Assembly: GCF_012034175.1 (NCBI RefSeq)
Contig: NZ_JAATEJ010000001.1
Location: 186,001 to 250,000, forward strand
Direction of reading: 5' to 3'
DNA from: Actinacidiphila epipremni
Lineage (GTDB): Bacteria > Actinomycetota > Actinomycetes > Streptomycetales > Streptomycetaceae
DNA: 64,000 nucleotides
The translations under genes were made by a program, and so were the position numbers. Below the pieces are notes generated by a model. That model was not told where the DNA came from and did no database searches. It saw only the letters and a list, made by a program, of their open reading frames with translations. Shown here in pieces: positions 24,434-36,250 of this stretch (position 1 is its first letter; each line of letters begins with the position of its first letter).

Positions 24434-25516
24434 TCACTGCTCCCGGTGGGTGAGGGCGCGGACGGTACGGGACGGGCTCGGCCGTCCCAGCTGCTCCGCC
24501 ATCCAGACGCTTGTGGCGCTGAGGCGGTCGAGGTCGACCCCGGTGTCGATGCCGAGTCCGTTCAGCATCCACACGAGGTCTTCGGTCGCGAGGTTCCCGG
24601 TGGCGCTCTTGGCGTACGGGCAGCCGCCGAGGCCGCCCGCCGAGGCGTCCACCACGCTCACCCCGCGCTGCAGCGCGGCCAGCGTGTTGGACAGCGCCTG
24701 CCCGTAGGTGTCGTGGAAGTGCACGGCGAGCTGCTCCACCGGGATCGCGCCGCCTATGGCCCCGCCGGACGCGGCGCCGCCGGGCCCGCCGGTCAGCTCG
24801 TCCAGCAGCGCGGTCACCTGGCCGGGGGTCGCCACCCCGACGGTGTCGCCGAGGCTCAGCTCCGTGCAGCCCATGGCGTACAGCCGGCGGGCCACCGCCG
24901 CCACCTGCCCGGCCGGCACCGGCCCCTCCCACGGGTCGCCGAAGCACATCGACAGATACCCGCGCACCGCGAGCCCGGCCTGCCTGGCCCGCGCCACCAC
25001 CGGCTCGAACATCGCCAGCGACTCGTCCACCGTGCGGTTCAGGTTCGCCCGCGCGAACGACTCCGTGGCGCTGCCGAAGACCGCGATCTCCCGCACCCCC
25101 AGCTCCAGCGCCCGCTCCAGGCCCTTCTCGTTGGGCACCAGCACCGGCAGCCGTACGGCGGGGTCGCGCCCCGCCAGGTCCGCCAGCAGCGGCATGAGCT
25201 CGGCGGCGTCGGCCAGCTGCGGCACCCAGCTGGGCCGGACGAAACTCGTCGCCTCGACCGTCGTGAGCCCCGCGTCGGCCAGCCGGTGCACGAACTCGGC
25301 CTTGACCCCGGTCGGCACCACGGCCTTCTCGTTCTGCAGCCCGTCGCGCGCCCCGACCTCGTGGATGCGTACCCGGCGCGGCAGCCCTTCGGCGGGCACC
25401 GCCATCGGCAGCCCGAGCCGCAGCACCTCCGGCACCCGGCTCCCGCCACCCGCCGCCGCACCGCCCGGCGCAGCATCCGCGGTTCCGCCCGCCGCTCCGT
25501 TCGCCGCCGTGCTCAT
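24434..25516 (-). CDS. Hydroxymethylglutaryl-CoA lyase
   Basis: Cleaves HMG-CoA to acetoacetate and acetyl-CoA, the end of leucine degradation; 360 residues. After a low-complexity N-terminus (residues 1-30) the TIM barrel begins at [17 protein letters not shown] with the metal-binding Asp. HFHDTYGQ carries metal His ligands, and [19 protein letters not shown] (about 300-320) is the HMG-CoA lyase signature with the catalytic cysteine. A Gly/Ala insert ([14 protein letters not shown], about 245-258) lies in a loop. Its ATG overlaps the stop of the upstream carboxylase gene (ATGA), so the two are translationally coupled. Confidence 0.93.
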   Translation of the reverse strand: MSTAANGAAGGTADAAPGGAAAGGGSRVPEVLRLGLPMAVPAEGLPRRVRIHEVGARDGLQNEKAVVPTGVKAEFVHRLADAGLTTVEATSFVRPSWVPQLADAAELMPLLADLAGRDPAVRLPVLVPNEKGLERALELGVREIAVFGSATESFARANLNRTVDESLAMFEPVVARARQAGLAVRGYLSMCFGDPWEGPVPAGQVAAVARRLYAMGCTELSLGDTVGVATPGQVTALLDELTGGPGGAASGGAIGGAIPVEQLAVHFHDTYGQALSNTLAALQRGVSVVDASAGGLGGCPYAKSATGNLATEDLVWMLNGLGIDTGVDLDRLSATSVWMAEQLGRPSPSRTVRALTHREQ

Positions 25517-27603
25517 GACGCCTCCCCGGCGGCGCCGCCCGCTTCGTCCAGCGGGGTGACCACGGCCAGCACCTGGTCCATTGCCACGGCGGTGCCCACG
25601 GCCACGTCGATCTCCGTCACCGTCCCGTCGTGCGGGGCGGTGATCAGGTGCTCCATCTTCATCGCCTCCACCACGAGCAGGCCCTGCCCCGCGACCACCT
25701 CGTCGCCCTTGGCGGCCTTGACCACCGTGACCGTCCCCGGCATCGGCGCGGTCAGCGCCCCGCCGGCGCCGCCCAGCGCGGCCCCGCGCAGCGCCTCGGC
25801 CACCGGGTCAAAGGCCCGTACCCACCAGCTGTCGCCGTCCCGGCCCAGCCATTCGCCGGCCCGGGAGAAGCCCAGCACCCGGTCGTCCAGGTGCAGCCGC
25901 ACCCGCGGCCCGTCCTCCTCGACCCGCGCCGCCCGTACGGGCCCCTCGCCGATCCGCACCTCGCCCAGCCGCACTCGTACCGTCACCGGCTCATGGCCCG
26001 GCACCCGCAGAGGGTGTGCCGTCCAGGCCGGCTCACCGCCCAGCCGCCAGCCGCTCGGCACCGAGAAGGGGTCCGTCCAGCCGTCCGGCCCCGGCCGCGG
26101 CGCGAGTGCCGCCTGCCGCAGCAGCGCCGCCGCCGCGTAGACCTCCGCCGGCACCTCGGCGGGCACCAGCGTGGCCGCCTCCCGCTCGATCAGCCCGGTG
26201 TCCAGCTCGCCGGCCGCGACCGCCGGGTGGGCCAGCAGCCGGCGCAGGAAGCCGACGTTGGTGTCGAGGCCCAGCACCTCCGTCTCGGCGAGCGCCGCCC
26301 GCAGCCGGCGCAGCGCGGTCGGCCGGTCCAGCCCGTACGCGATGACCTTGGCGAGCATCGGGTCGTAGGCCGTGCCGACCTCCGTGCCCTGCGCCAGCCC
26401 CGAATCCACCCGCACCCCGGGCCGTCCCGCCGGCTCCCGCAGCGTCAGCACCCGCCCCGCCGAGGGCAGGAGGTCCACCCGCCCCTCGCCGAGTCGTGCC
26501 GTCTCCGCGCAGATCCGCGCCTCGACCGCATGCCCGCGAAGCTCCACCTCCTGCTGCCCGAAGCCCAGCGGCTCGCCCGCCGCGACCCGCAGCTGCCACT
26601 CCACCAGATCCAGCCCGGTCACCAGCTCGGTGACCGGATGCTCCACCTGGAGCCGGGTGTTCATCTCCATGAAGTAGTACGCCGACGGGTCCGCGCCGGG
26701 CACGATGAACTCCACCGTCCCCGCCCCGGTGTAGCCGCAGGACCGGGCCGCCTGCACCGCGGCCTCGCCCATCGCCGCCCGCGTCGCCGGGTCCAGCAGC
26801 ACCGAGGGCGCCTCCTCGACGACCTTCTGGTGCCGCCGCTGCAACGAGCACTCCCGCTCGCCCAGATGCACCACATGGCCGTGCGCGTCGGCCAGCACCT
26901 GGATCTCGATGTGCCGCGGCCGGTCGATCCAGCGCTCCACCAGCAGGGTGCCGTCGCCGAAGGACCCGACGGCCTCCCGGCGCGCCGCGGCGATCTCCTC
27001 GGCCAGCAGCGCCTCGTCCCGCACCAGCCGCATGCCCTTGCCGCCACCGCCGGCGGACGGCTTGAGCAGCACGGGCATCCCGATCTCCCGGGCCGCCGCC
27101 GCCAACTGGTCGTCGGTCAGCCCGCTGCCGCTGCTGCCGGGCACCACCGGCACCCCGGCGGCCCGTACCGTCTCCTTGGCGCGGATCTTGTCGCCCATCA
27201 GCTCGATCGCGTCCGCGGGCGGCCCGATGAAGACCAGCCCGGCGTCGGCGCAGGCCCGCGCGAAGGCGGCGTTCTCCGCCAGGAAGCCGTAGCCGGGGTG
27301 GACGGCGCCGGCTCCGGCCTCCCGCGCCGCCCGTACCTGGTCGGCGGCCGAGAGGTAGCTGCCGACCTGCACCGCGGTGTCGGCCTCGCGTACATGGCGC
27401 GCCTCGGCGTCTGCGGCGGTGAACACCGCCACCGAGCGCACCCCGAGCGCCCGCAGTGTGCGCATGATCCGCACCGCGATCTCGCCGCGGTTGGCGACCA
27501 GCACGGTGCCGTAGGCGGCGGCTCCGGCGGGCGCGGCCCCGGCGGCGGCTGCGGCGGCGGCCGACCCGGTGGTGGACTGGTTCGTGGACTCGTCGGTGGT
27601 CAT
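25513..27603 (-). CDS. Methylcrotonyl-CoA-type carboxylase, biotin carboxylase/BCCP subunit
   Basis: ATP-dependent biotin carboxylase with its own biotin carrier, 696 residues. After an Ala-rich N-terminal 30 residues the biotin carboxylase domain starts at [16 protein letters not shown]-grasp and catalytic motifs include [29 protein letters not shown] and [13 protein letters not shown]. The C-terminal BCCP domain carries VVEAMKMEH with the biotinylated lysine at about residue 650. The ATG at 27603 has GAGGG upstream. It lies 8 bases after the carboxyltransferase gene and 4-base overlaps the HMG-CoA lyase gene. The substrate is inferred from the operon; a broader acyl-CoA carboxylase is possible. 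Confidence 0.92.
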   Translation of the reverse strand: MTTDESTNQSTTGSAAAAAAAGAAPAGAAAYGTVLVANRGEIAVRIMRTLRALGVRSVAVFTAADAEARHVREADTAVQVGSYLSAADQVRAAREAGAGAVHPGYGFLAENAAFARACADAGLVFIGPPADAIELMGDKIRAKETVRAAGVPVVPGSSGSGLTDDQLAAAAREIGMPVLLKPSAGGGGKGMRLVRDEALLAEEIAAARREAVGSFGDGTLLVERWIDRPRHIEIQVLADAHGHVVHLGERECSLQRRHQKVVEEAPSVLLDPATRAAMGEAAVQAARSCGYTGAGTVEFIVPGADPSAYYFMEMNTRLQVEHPVTELVTGLDLVEWQLRVAAGEPLGFGQQEVELRGHAVEARICAETARLGEGRVDLLPSAGRVLTLREPAGRPGVRVDSGLAQGTEVGTAYDPMLAKVIAYGLDRPTALRRLRAALAETEVLGLDTNVGFLRRLLAHPAVAAGELDTGLIEREAATLVPAEVPAEVYAAAALLRQAALAPRPGPDGWTDPFSVPSGWRLGGEPAWTAHPLRVPGHEPVTVRVRLGEVRIGEGPVRAARVEEDGPRVRLHLDDRVLGFSRAGEWLGRDGDSWWVRAFDPVAEALRGAALGGAGGALTAPMPGTVTVVKAAKGDEVVAGQGLLVVEAMKMEHLITAPHDGTVTEIDVAVGTAVAMDQVLAVVTPLDEAGGAAGEAS

Positions 27604-27611
27604 CACGGCCC

Positions 27612-29240
<1,629 letters not shown>

Positions 29241-29271
29241 GGTTCGGCCCCCCGGTGGTGCGAACGAGGAC

Positions 29272-29316
29272 GTTAGCGGTCGTTAACTGGTTTCCCCCAC
29301 GTTAACGCTCGCTAAC
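29272..29316. promoter_or_regulatory. Two TetR operators between the leucine operon and its regulator
   Basis: GTTAGCGGTCGTTAAC (29272-29287) and GTTAACGCTCGCTAAC (29301-29316) are inverted copies of one 16-base near-palindrome, 14 of 16 bases alike, with centres 29 bases apart. The second lies just upstream of a TAGACT -10 (29326-29331) that ends 7 bases before the tetR ATG. This suggests a leaderless, autorepressed regulator transcript and repression of the operon in the other direction. Confidence 0.8.
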
Positions 29317-29338
29317 CGAATTGTCTAGACTCGATCTC

Positions 29339-29950
29339 ATGAACCCGACGAGAACCACCCTCAGCCGTCGCGACCAGATCCTCAGGGAAGCCGCGCGGCT
29401 GTTCGCCGAGCGCGGCTTCCACGGCGTGGGGGTGGACGAGATAGGCGCCGCCGTCGGCATCAGCGGGCCCGGGCTCTACCGGCACTTCGCGGGCAAGGAC
29501 GCGATGCTCGCCGAGTTGCTGGTGGGGATCAGCGGCCGGCTGCTGACCGAGGGCAAGCGCCGGGTGGCCGACGCCGCGGGCCCGGAGAAGGCGCTGGACG
29601 CGCTGATCCGCGGCCACATCGCGTTCGCCATCGACGACCGGCCGCTGATCACCCTGCACGACCGCGAGCTGGACCGGCTGCGCGAGTCCGACCGCAAGCT
29701 GGTCCGCCAGCTCCAGCGCCAGTACGTCGAGGTGTGGGTCGCCGTCGTCGGGCGCGTCCACCCCGACGCCACCGAGCGCGAGGCGCGCTCGGCCGTCCAT
29801 GCCGTCTTCGGCCTGCTGAACTCCACCCCGCACCTCGGCGCCGAGGCGACCCTCCCGGGCCGCGCGGCGATGTCGGAGCTGCTGCGCAGGCTCGCGCTGG
29901 GCGCCCTGGACGCTCTGGACAGCACGAAGGACTGGCGGGTAACTTACTGA
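29339..29950 (+). CDS. TetR-family repressor of the leucine/acyl-CoA operon
   Basis: 203 residues. The N-terminal HTH (ILREAARLFAERGFHGVGVD, then GISGPGLYRHFAGKDAMLAE) is canonical TetR, and the C-terminal TetR_C domain would bind an acyl-CoA. The ATG at 29339 is chosen over an upstream TTG because a TAGACT -10 ends 7 bases upstream, consistent with a leaderless message, and no Shine-Dalgarno site is present. Divergent from the carboxylase operon and followed by a second acyl-CoA dehydrogenase and a thioesterase. The two operators upstream support autoregulation. Confidence 0.88.
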   Translation: MNPTRTTLSRRDQILREAARLFAERGFHGVGVDEIGAAVGISGPGLYRHFAGKDAMLAELLVGISGRLLTEGKRRVADAAGPEKALDALIRGHIAFAIDDRPLITLHDRELDRLRESDRKLVRQLQRQYVEVWVAVVGRVHPDATEREARSAVHAVFGLLNSTPHLGAEATLPGRAAMSELLRRLALGALDALDSTKDWRVTY

Positions 29951-30030
29951 GCGCTTGCTTATCTCGCTCGCCGCTCCCGGACGGCCCCGGAGGGCAGCGC
30001 TCACCCCCACTCGCCGACGGGAGGCGCGCC

Positions 30031-31188
30031 GTGCGTCGTACGGTGTTCAACGAGGACCACGAAGCATTCCGCGAGACGATACGCGCCTTCATCGAGGCCG
30101 AGGTCGTCCCCGTCTACGACGAGTGGCTGGCCGCCGGCCAGGCGCCGCGGGAGTTCTACTACAAGCTCGGCGAGCTGGGCGTCTTCGGCATCGAGGTGCC
30201 CGAGGAGTTCGGCGGCGCCGGCGAGGAGAGCTTCAAGTTCCAGGCCGTCATCACCGAGGAGTGCGCCCGCGCCGGCGTCAGCTTCGGCGGCAGCAGCGTC
30301 CACACCGGCCTGTGCCTGCCCTACGTGATGGCCTACGCCACCGAGGAGCAGAAGAAGCGCTGGCTGCCCGGCTTCGCCACCGGCGAGACGATGTTCGCCA
30401 TCGCGATGACCGAGCCCGGCACCGGCTCGGACCTGGCCGGCATGAAGACCACCGCCAAGCTCGCCGCCGACGGCAGCCACTACGTCCTCAACGGCGCCAA
30501 GACCTTCATCACCGGCGGCGTCCACGCCGACCGCGTCATCGTCTGCGCCCGCACCGCGCCCGCCACGCCCGAGGACCGCAGGGCCGGCATCTCCCTCTTC
30601 GTCGTGGACACCAAGTCCGAGGGCTACGCGGTCGGCCGCAAGCTCGACAAGCTGGGGCTGAAGACCTCCGACACCGCCGAGCTGTCCTTCTCCGACGTCA
30701 AGGTCCCGCTGGAGGACCTGCTGGGCGAAGAGGGCAGGGGCTTCTCCTACCTCGGCCAGAACCTGCCCCAGGAGCGGCTGGCCATCGCGGTCGGCGCCTA
30801 CGCGCAGGCCGCCGCCGCGATCCGCTTCGCCCAGGCGTACGTGCAGGAGCGCACCGTCTTCGGCAAGACCGTCGCGTCCTTCCAGAACACGAAGTTCGAG
30901 CTGGCCGCCTGCAAGGCCGAGGTGGACGCCGCCCAGGCCGTCGTCGACCGCGCCCTGGACGCCCACGACCGGCGCGAGCTGACCGCCGCAGACGCCGCCT
31001 CCGCCAAGCTCTTCTGCACCGAGGTCGCCTCGCGGGTCATCGACCGCTGCCTGCAGCTGCACGGTGGATACGGTTATATGAACGAGTACCCGATCGCGCG
31101 CCTGTACGCCGACAACCGCGTCAACCGCATCTACGGCGGCACGAGCGAGGTCATGAAGTCGATCATCGCCAAGTCGATGGGCCTGTGA
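30031..31188 (+). CDS. Acyl-CoA dehydrogenase (long-chain/IVD type active site)
   Basis: 385 residues. GTG at 30031 with GGGAGG 6 bases upstream. Motifs: FAIAMTEPGTGSDLAGM (about 118-134), YVLNGAKTFITGG, CLQLHGGYGYMNEYPIARLY. The C-terminal motif reads RIYGGTSEVMK, so the short/medium-chain catalytic glutamate is glycine here. The alternative base used by long-chain and isovaleryl-CoA dehydrogenases is present in LPQERLAIA (about residue 250). It is therefore predicted active on a different acyl-CoA from the dehydrogenase at the far end of the locus. It sits 80 bases after tetR and 13 before the thioesterase. Confidence 0.9.
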   Translation: MRRTVFNEDHEAFRETIRAFIEAEVVPVYDEWLAAGQAPREFYYKLGELGVFGIEVPEEFGGAGEESFKFQAVITEECARAGVSFGGSSVHTGLCLPYVMAYATEEQKKRWLPGFATGETMFAIAMTEPGTGSDLAGMKTTAKLAADGSHYVLNGAKTFITGGVHADRVIVCARTAPATPEDRRAGISLFVVDTKSEGYAVGRKLDKLGLKTSDTAELSFSDVKVPLEDLLGEEGRGFSYLGQNLPQERLAIAVGAYAQAAAAIRFAQAYVQERTVFGKTVASFQNTKFELAACKAEVDAAQAVVDRALDAHDRRELTAADAASAKLFCTEVASRVIDRCLQLHGGYGYMNEYPIARLYADNRVNRIYGGTSEVMKSIIAKSMGL

Positions 31189-31201
31189 GCGAAGCGAACG
31201 A

Positions 31202-32077
31202 GTGAACGAGCCCCTGCAGTCCCTCCTGGACCTGCTCGATCTCGAACCGATCGAGCAGGACATCTTCCGCGGCGTCAGCCGCCCGGCGGTCGTTCCCCGG
31301 GTCTTCGGCGGCCAGGTCGCCGCCCAGGCCCTGGTCGCCGCCGGGCGCACCGTGCCCGGCGAACGCGGCGCCCACTCGCTGCACGCCTACTTCCTGCGGC
31401 CCGGCGACCCCGGCGCCCCGATCGTCTACCAGGTCGACCGGATCCGCGACGGCCGCTCCTTCACCACCCGGCGGGTCGTCGCGATCCAGCACGGCCAGCC
31501 GATCTTCCACCTGTCGGCCTCCTTCCAGGCCGCCGAGGAAGGGCTGGAGCACCAGGACCCGATGCCGCGGGCGCCCGACCCGGAGACGCTGCCGGACGCC
31601 GCGGAGCTGCTGCCCGCGCACGCCGACAAGTTCCCCGACCCCGGCGTCATCGACCGCCTCCTCGAAGCCCGCGCCGCCGTGGACCTGCGCTACGTCGAGG
31701 ACCCGCCGTTCCTGACCGCCGGCAAGCCGCGCGAGCCGCGCTCCCAGGTGTGGTTCCGCACCCGCGGCAAGCTCGCCGACGACCCGCTGCTGCACGTGTG
31801 CCTGGCCACGTACGTCTCCGACATGACGCTGCTGGACTCGGTGCTGCTCGCGCACGGCCGCGGAGGCTGGGCGGTGGGCGACGTGGTCGGCGCGAGCCTG
31901 GACCACGCCATGTGGTTCCACCGGCCCTTCCGCGCCGACGAATGGCTGCTCTACGACCAGCACAGCCCCTCCGCCTCCGGCGGCCGGGGCCTGGCGTCCG
32001 CGAGCATCTACACCCAGGACGGCCGCCTCGCCGTCTCGGTCATCCAGGAGGGCCTGGTCCGCATCCCGCGCACCTGA
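31202..32077 (+). CDS. tesB: Acyl-CoA thioesterase II (TesB family)
   Basis: Double-hotdog thioesterase releasing CoA from acyl-CoA, 291 residues. VFGGQVAAQALVAAGRTV and HSLHAYFLRPGD mark the first hotdog; SLDHAMWFHRPFRADEWLLY the second. SDMTLLDSV and the C-terminal SVIQEGLVR supply residues corresponding to the Asp and Gln of the E. coli TesB triad. GTG start 13 bases after the dehydrogenase gene, with a weak ribosome site, so coupling is likely. It may relieve CoA sequestration during branched acyl-CoA breakdown. Confidence 0.9.
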   Translation: MNEPLQSLLDLLDLEPIEQDIFRGVSRPAVVPRVFGGQVAAQALVAAGRTVPGERGAHSLHAYFLRPGDPGAPIVYQVDRIRDGRSFTTRRVVAIQHGQPIFHLSASFQAAEEGLEHQDPMPRAPDPETLPDAAELLPAHADKFPDPGVIDRLLEARAAVDLRYVEDPPFLTAGKPREPRSQVWFRTRGKLADDPLLHVCLATYVSDMTLLDSVLLAHGRGGWAVGDVVGASLDHAMWFHRPFRADEWLLYDQHSPSASGGRGLASASIYTQDGRLAVSVIQEGLVRIPRT

Positions 32078-32093
32078 GGGGCTGTTACGGGTC

Positions 32094-32151
32094 CGGTCCG
32101 TCGACGTGTCCGGTCCGTACGGGTGCGGTCCGTACGGGTACGGTCCGCGCG
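32094..32151. repeat. 15-bp tandem repeat between tesB and the kinase gene
   Basis: Two exact-length units CGGTCCGTACGGGTN (32111-32125 and 32126-32140) are flanked by degenerate copies (32094 and 32141). They sit in the convergent gap after tesB. The function is unknown; the embedded CCGTACGG palindromes may act in termination. Confidence 0.6.
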
Positions 32152-32172
32152 GCTGTGGGCCGGGGGCCCGCC

Positions 32173-33360
32173 TCACACCGGCTGGGCGGCCTGCCCGAGC
32201 GGCAGCCTGGCCCGTACGAGGAAACCGCCCGACGCGGCGGGTACGGCGGCGAATTCCCCGCCCAGTTGCGTGGCGCGTTCGCGCAGGCCCGCCAGGCCGT
32301 GGCCGCCGGACGGCAGGGCGTCGGGCGACGGCCGGGTGCCGGGGCCGTTGCGCACCTCGACGAGCAGCATTCCGTCGCGCTGCCGCACCCGCACCCGGGT
32401 CCGGGCACCCGGCGCGTGCTTGCGCACATTGGTCAGCGCTTCCTGCACGATGCGATAGGCGGCGTGCTGCACCTCGGCAGGCGCCCCGTCGCCGTCCGGA
32501 CCGTCCGCGACACCGGCGAGGTCGCCCCGGGTGCGCGGACCGGCCGCCGCGACGAGCGCCGGGATGCCGGCCAGGCCCGGGCCCGGGGCCCATTCCCCCG
32601 CCGAGGCCGCGGGCAGCCGCAGCAGGCCGACCATACGGCGCAGCTCGTCCAGCGCGTCCCGGCTCAGCTCCCCGACGGACGCCGCCGCCTCGCGCGCCCG
32701 CGGGCCGCCCGCGGTGGCCTCCAGCGCGCCGGACTGCACGGCGATCAGGCTGATGTGGTGGGCCACCGTGTCGTGCATCTCCCGGGCGAGCCGGGCCCGC
32801 TCCCGTACCACCGCCTGCTCGGCCGCCAGCGCGTGCTCGCGCTCCCGGCTGGCCGCCAGCTCCGCCAGCCGCCCGGCCAGCTCCCGGCGGGAGGAGGCCA
32901 GCAGGCCGAGCGCGGTCGGCGCGACGGCCAGCAGCGCGGACAGCATGACCGCGAGAATGGTGTCGGAAAGCGTCCAGCTCACCGGGCCGCGGAAGGGCCA
33001 CGGCACGAAGTTCACGACCGCCGCGAGCAGCGCGCAGCCGCCGGTCAGCGCCGCCCGGCCCGGCACCCATTGCCGAGCCTCGGGCGAAATCCGCTGCAAT
33101 ATGCCACGTGACCGCGCGGCGCCGCCCGCGGAGACCTCGTAGAGGGCGCCCATCGGCGAGAACCAGATGTAGCCCAGCGCCAGCGCGGGGAGCGTCGCCG
33201 CGAAGGCCGCCAGCGGGAAGCGGCGCCGGGCCGGCAGCGCCGCCGTACCGAGGCACGCGAAGACCAGGGAGACCGGCCCGCCGAAGGACCTGGTGGCCCA
33301 CACCTCGGTCGCGGACAGGGCCAGCAGCGCGGTGTCGGGGGCCGCGGCGCGGAGCCTCAC
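32173..33360 (-). CDS. Two-component sensor histidine kinase (NarL-associated, HPK7)
   Basis: 395 residues. About four to five membrane segments in residues 1-155 with little extracytoplasmic sequence suggest an intramembrane-sensing kinase. HisKA_3 motif [20 protein letters not shown] carries the phospho-accepting histidine (about residue 198). The ATPase domain has [12 protein letters not shown] (N-box) and [12 protein letters not shown] (G-box). Its GTG start overlaps the stop of the response regulator (GTGA), so the pair is coupled. The target is unknown and no dedicated transporter lies next to it. Confidence 0.92.
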   Translation of the reverse strand: MRLRAAAPDTALLALSATEVWATRSFGGPVSLVFACLGTAALPARRRFPLAAFAATLPALALGYIWFSPMGALYEVSAGGAARSRGILQRISPEARQWVPGRAALTGGCALLAAVVNFVPWPFRGPVSWTLSDTILAVMLSALLAVAPTALGLLASSRRELAGRLAELAASREREHALAAEQAVVRERARLAREMHDTVAHHISLIAVQSGALEATAGGPRAREAAASVGELSRDALDELRRMVGLLRLPAASAGEWAPGPGLAGIPALVAAAGPRTRGDLAGVADGPDGDGAPAEVQHAAYRIVQEALTNVRKHAPGARTRVRVRQRDGMLLVEVRNGPGTRPSPDALPSGGHGLAGLRERATQLGGEFAAVPAASGGFLVRARLPLGQAAQPV

Positions 33361-34046
33361 GGGCGCTCCGGCAGCCGGGCGAGCCCCGACTGGTGCGCGA
33401 TCACCGCGGCGGCGACCCGGTTCGGCGCGCCGAGCTTGCGCAGCACGGCGCGGACGTGGTCCTTCACCGTGCCGACCGAGATCCGCAGCTCGTCCGCGAT
33501 CCGGGCGTTGGGCTCGCCCGCCGCGAGCAGCCGCAGCACCTCGCGCTCCCGGTCGGTGAGGCCGCCCGCGGCACGCGTGTCCCGGGCCGCGGCGACGGCA
33601 GGCGCCGCCGCCGGGGCAGGCTCCGGCGCGCCGAGGTAACCGTCCACGACCGCCCGGCCGACCGTGGGGGTGAAGACGGTGCCGCCGGAGGCCAGGATCC
33701 GCACGGCGTCGATCAGCGTGCCGACGGCGGTGTCCTTGAGCAGGAACCCGGTGGCCCCGGCCGCCATCGCGGCCCGCAGGTGGGCGCTGGTGTCGAACGC
33801 CGTGAGCATGGCGACCGCGGGCGGCTCCGGCAGCGCGCGCAGGGCTCGCAGCACGCTCAGTCCGTCGTCGGGCGCCGGCATCACCGCGTCCAGCAGCACC
33901 AGGCCGGGACGGGCCGCGGCGATCGCTGCCAGTGCCTGGTGGCCGTCACAGTCGGCGACGACCCGGATGTCGCCGGAGGATTCGAGGATGCTCCGCAGGG
34001 CCGCCCTGACCAGTGCTTCGTCGTCGACGATCGCTACCTCGATCAC
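33357..34046 (-). CDS. NarL/LuxR-family response regulator
   Basis: 229 residues. The receiver domain (1-120) has the acidic pair DD8-9 and the phosphorylation site Asp53 in VLLDAVMP, with Lys in GFLLKDT. A Pro/Ala linker (about 140-160) is followed by the LuxR HTH ([20 protein letters not shown], then [19 protein letters not shown]). It is the first gene of the RR-kinase pair. Autoregulation is likely but no operator was identified. Confidence 0.93.
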   Translation of the reverse strand: MIEVAIVDDEALVRAALRSILESSGDIRVVADCDGHQALAAIAAARPGLVLLDAVMPAPDDGLSVLRALRALPEPPAVAMLTAFDTSAHLRAAMAAGATGFLLKDTAVGTLIDAVRILASGGTVFTPTVGRAVVDGYLGAPEPAPAAAPAVAAARDTRAAGGLTDREREVLRLLAAGEPNARIADELRISVGTVKDHVRAVLRKLGAPNRVAAAVIAHQSGLARLPERP

Positions 34047-34130
34047 TGTGCCGCCTGCCTTCCTCGACCTCCTTCACTGATCGTAACGACGGATCGGGGA
34101 CACGTCAGGTCCGTATCGGCGCCCGCGGCC

Positions 34131-34934
34131 TCACGCGGGCTGCGGCAGGCCCGCCTGCGCCAGCAGATACGCGGTCATCGGCGCGTAGAAGTGCGGCGGC
34201 ACGTTGTCGTCGAGCGGCACCGTCACCAGCACCTTGCCTTCTGCTTCGGCGACGAAGAGGGCCGGGTCGTTGCAGTCGGCGAAGCCGACCGTGTCGATGC
34301 CGCGCCCGCCGGCGCAGCCCGCCCAGCCGTGGTCGGCGACGACCAGGTCCGGCGGCGCCTCCCCGGCGCGCTCCAGGGCGTTCAGGATCTCCCGCATCGG
34401 GTCGGGCGAGTGGGTGTGCACCAGGCCGCCGGCCCGGTGCAGCATGGCGACCGAGCCCAGGTGCCGGATCTCGCCGCCGTCGGCGTAGAGGTGGTCCGGC
34501 GGGAGGACCAGGGTGCAGCCCGCCGCCCGCAGCGCCGCCGCGAGCACATGGTGCACGGCGTACAGGCCCGCCGGGTGCCCGGTGGCCAGCAGCACCCGGG
34601 AGCGGTTCTCCACCGCCTTGTGCAGCGCCACCGCCATCCGGTCCAGCCCGTCGACGGTCAGCTCGGGGTCGATCGTGTCCTGCCCCACCCGGTGCCCGGG
34701 CTCGGGGACCACACCGCAGCGCTCCGCCATCAGCTCCAGCACCGCGCCCGGGTCGCTCCAGCGGTCGCCGAGGTCCAGGCCGAACCAGTAGTAGCGGTTG
34801 CCCTCCGCCAGTTCGCGGTAATGGTCGAGGTTGTTCTCCCGGGTCGTCGCGACATCCCCGGCGATCCGGGTGCGTATCAGGTGGGAGACAAGGGCGCGGC
34901 GGGACGGCGCGGCGGCGCCGGAATGCTTGGGCAT
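34131..34934 (-). CDS. Conserved phosphatase-like protein (family uncertain)
   Basis: 267 residues, soluble. Conserved-looking motifs are [15 protein letters not shown] (about 110-125), [21 protein letters not shown] and [16 protein letters not shown] near the end. Streptomyces homologues carry the annotation phosphatase as far as I recall; the basis is weak and I would not assign a substrate. The ATG at 34934 gives [20 protein letters not shown]. Divergent from the agmatinase gene and downstream of, but on the same strand as, nothing else obvious. Confidence 0.6.
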   Translation of the reverse strand: MPKHSGAAAPSRRALVSHLIRTRIAGDVATTRENNLDHYRELAEGNRYYWFGLDLGDRWSDPGAVLELMAERCGVVPEPGHRVGQDTIDPELTVDGLDRMAVALHKAVENRSRVLLATGHPAGLYAVHHVLAAALRAAGCTLVLPPDHLYADGGEIRHLGSVAMLHRAGGLVHTHSPDPMREILNALERAGEAPPDLVVADHGWAGCAGGRGIDTVGFADCNDPALFVAEAEGKVLVTVPLDDNVPPHFYAPMTAYLLAQAGLPQPA

Positions 34935-35075
34935 GGGGACATTGTCCCGCCCCGGCGCCCGGACGTGCGATGTCCCGCGGATCGACGCCGAGGCGTAATA
35001 GACGCGGCCGTTGCGCGGGAACGTACAAATCGGCGGCATATGGCGACGTCGTACGGTCACCGGGACCCACCGGGG

Positions 35076-35107
35076 CCGGGTACGGAAGAGACCGGGTACG
35101 GAAGAGA
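35076..35107 (+). repeat. 16-bp perfect tandem repeat in the agmatinase leader
   Basis: CCGGGTACGGAAGAGA occurs twice, head to tail, with no gap (35076-35091 and 35092-35107), ending 9 bases before the GGAGAAAGG ribosome site of speB. It could be a duplicated regulator or RNA site, or a simple slippage product. Confidence 0.75.
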
Positions 35108-35132
35108 ACCAGGCACGGAGAAAGGCAGCACC

Positions 35133-36098
35133 ATGAGCAGCAGCAGCGCGGAGCCCCGCGGCCCCGTCGACTCCTCGCGCGTCCCGCGCTTCGCCGGCCC
35201 GGCCACCTTCGCCCGGCTGCCCCGGCTCGACGAGGTCGGCGCCGCCGACGTGGCCGTGGTGGGCGTGCCCTTCGACAGCGGGGTGTCCTACCGGCCCGGC
35301 GCCCGTTTCGGCGGCAACGCGATCCGCGAGGCGTCCCGGCTGCTGCGGCCGTACAACCCGGCGCAGGACGCCGCGCCCTTCGAGCTGGCGCAGGTCGCGG
35401 ACGCCGGCGACATCCCCGTCAACCCCTTCGACATCACCGAGGCGGTGGAGGGCGTCGAGGCCGGGGCGGACGAACTGCTCGGCACCGGCGCCCGGCTGAT
35501 GACGCTGGGCGGCGACCACACCATCGCGCTGCCGCTGCTGCGAGCCGTCGCCCGGCGGCACGGCCCGGTGGCGCTGCTGCACTTCGACGCGCACCTCGAC
35601 ACCTGGGACACCTACTTCGGCGCCCCCTACACCCACGGCACGCCCTTCCGCCGGGCCGTCGAGGAGGGCCTGCTCGACACCTCCGCGCTCAGCCACGTCG
35701 GCACCCGCGGCCCGCTCTACGGGCGGCGCGACCTCGACGACGACGCCCGGATGGGCTTCGGCATCGTCACGTCCGCCGACGTCATGCGGCGCGGGGTCGA
35801 CGAGGTCACCGAGCAGCTGCGCGAGCGGATCGGCGACCGCCCCCTCTACGTCTCGGTCGACATCGACGTCCTCGACCCGGCCCACGCGCCCGGCACCGGC
35901 ACCCCGGAGGCGGGCGGCCTCACCTCGCGCGAGCTGCTGGAGATCCTGCGGGGCCTGGCGTCCTGCCGGCTGGTCTCCGCCGACGTCGTCGAGGTCGCCC
36001 CGGCCTACGACCACGCCGAGATCACCTCGGTGGCCGCCTCGCACACCGCCTACGAGCTGACGACGATCATGGCCCGGCAGATCGCGGCGGCCCGCTGA
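35133..36098 (+). CDS. speB: Agmatinase (ureohydrolase)
   Basis: Hydrolyses agmatine to putrescine and urea, or a related guanidino compound; 321 residues. Manganese-binding motifs are all present: GGDHT (about 128-132), HFDAHLDTW (about 150-158) and [19 protein letters not shown] (about 240-258). The ATG at 35133 follows GGAGAAAGG. Family members include guanidinobutyrase and guanidinopropionase, which sequence alone does not separate. Monocistronic, with a strong terminator downstream. Confidence 0.9.
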   Translation: MSSSSAEPRGPVDSSRVPRFAGPATFARLPRLDEVGAADVAVVGVPFDSGVSYRPGARFGGNAIREASRLLRPYNPAQDAAPFELAQVADAGDIPVNPFDITEAVEGVEAGADELLGTGARLMTLGGDHTIALPLLRAVARRHGPVALLHFDAHLDTWDTYFGAPYTHGTPFRRAVEEGLLDTSALSHVGTRGPLYGRRDLDDDARMGFGIVTSADVMRRGVDEVTEQLRERIGDRPLYVSVDIDVLDPAHAPGTGTPEAGGLTSRELLEILRGLASCRLVSADVVEVAPAYDHAEITSVAASHTAYELTTIMARQIAAAR

Positions 36099-36134
36099 CC
36101 CGTCCGCGGCCGTTTCAAACCACCCGAAGGGATT

Positions 36135-36170
36135 ACGACCAAGGTCGCACTCATGTGCGACCTTGGTCGT
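36135..36170 (+). terminator. Terminator/palindrome between speB and the ABC exporter
   Basis: ACGACCAAGGTCGCA (36135-36149) and TGCGACCTTGGTCGT (36156-36170) are perfect 15-base arms with loop CTCATG. The stem is extended by AAACCA upstream and TGGTTTT downstream (36170-36176), giving an intrinsic terminator for speB. Lying 80 bases before the exporter gene, it might also act as an operator. Confidence 0.8.
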
Positions 36171-36250
36171 TGGTTTTGTTGCGGGAGGATGAAATGCGCA
36201 GCATGGCGCGTTGAGCCTCGCGGTGAAGGACGAGTCGGTGGGAGGACCGT

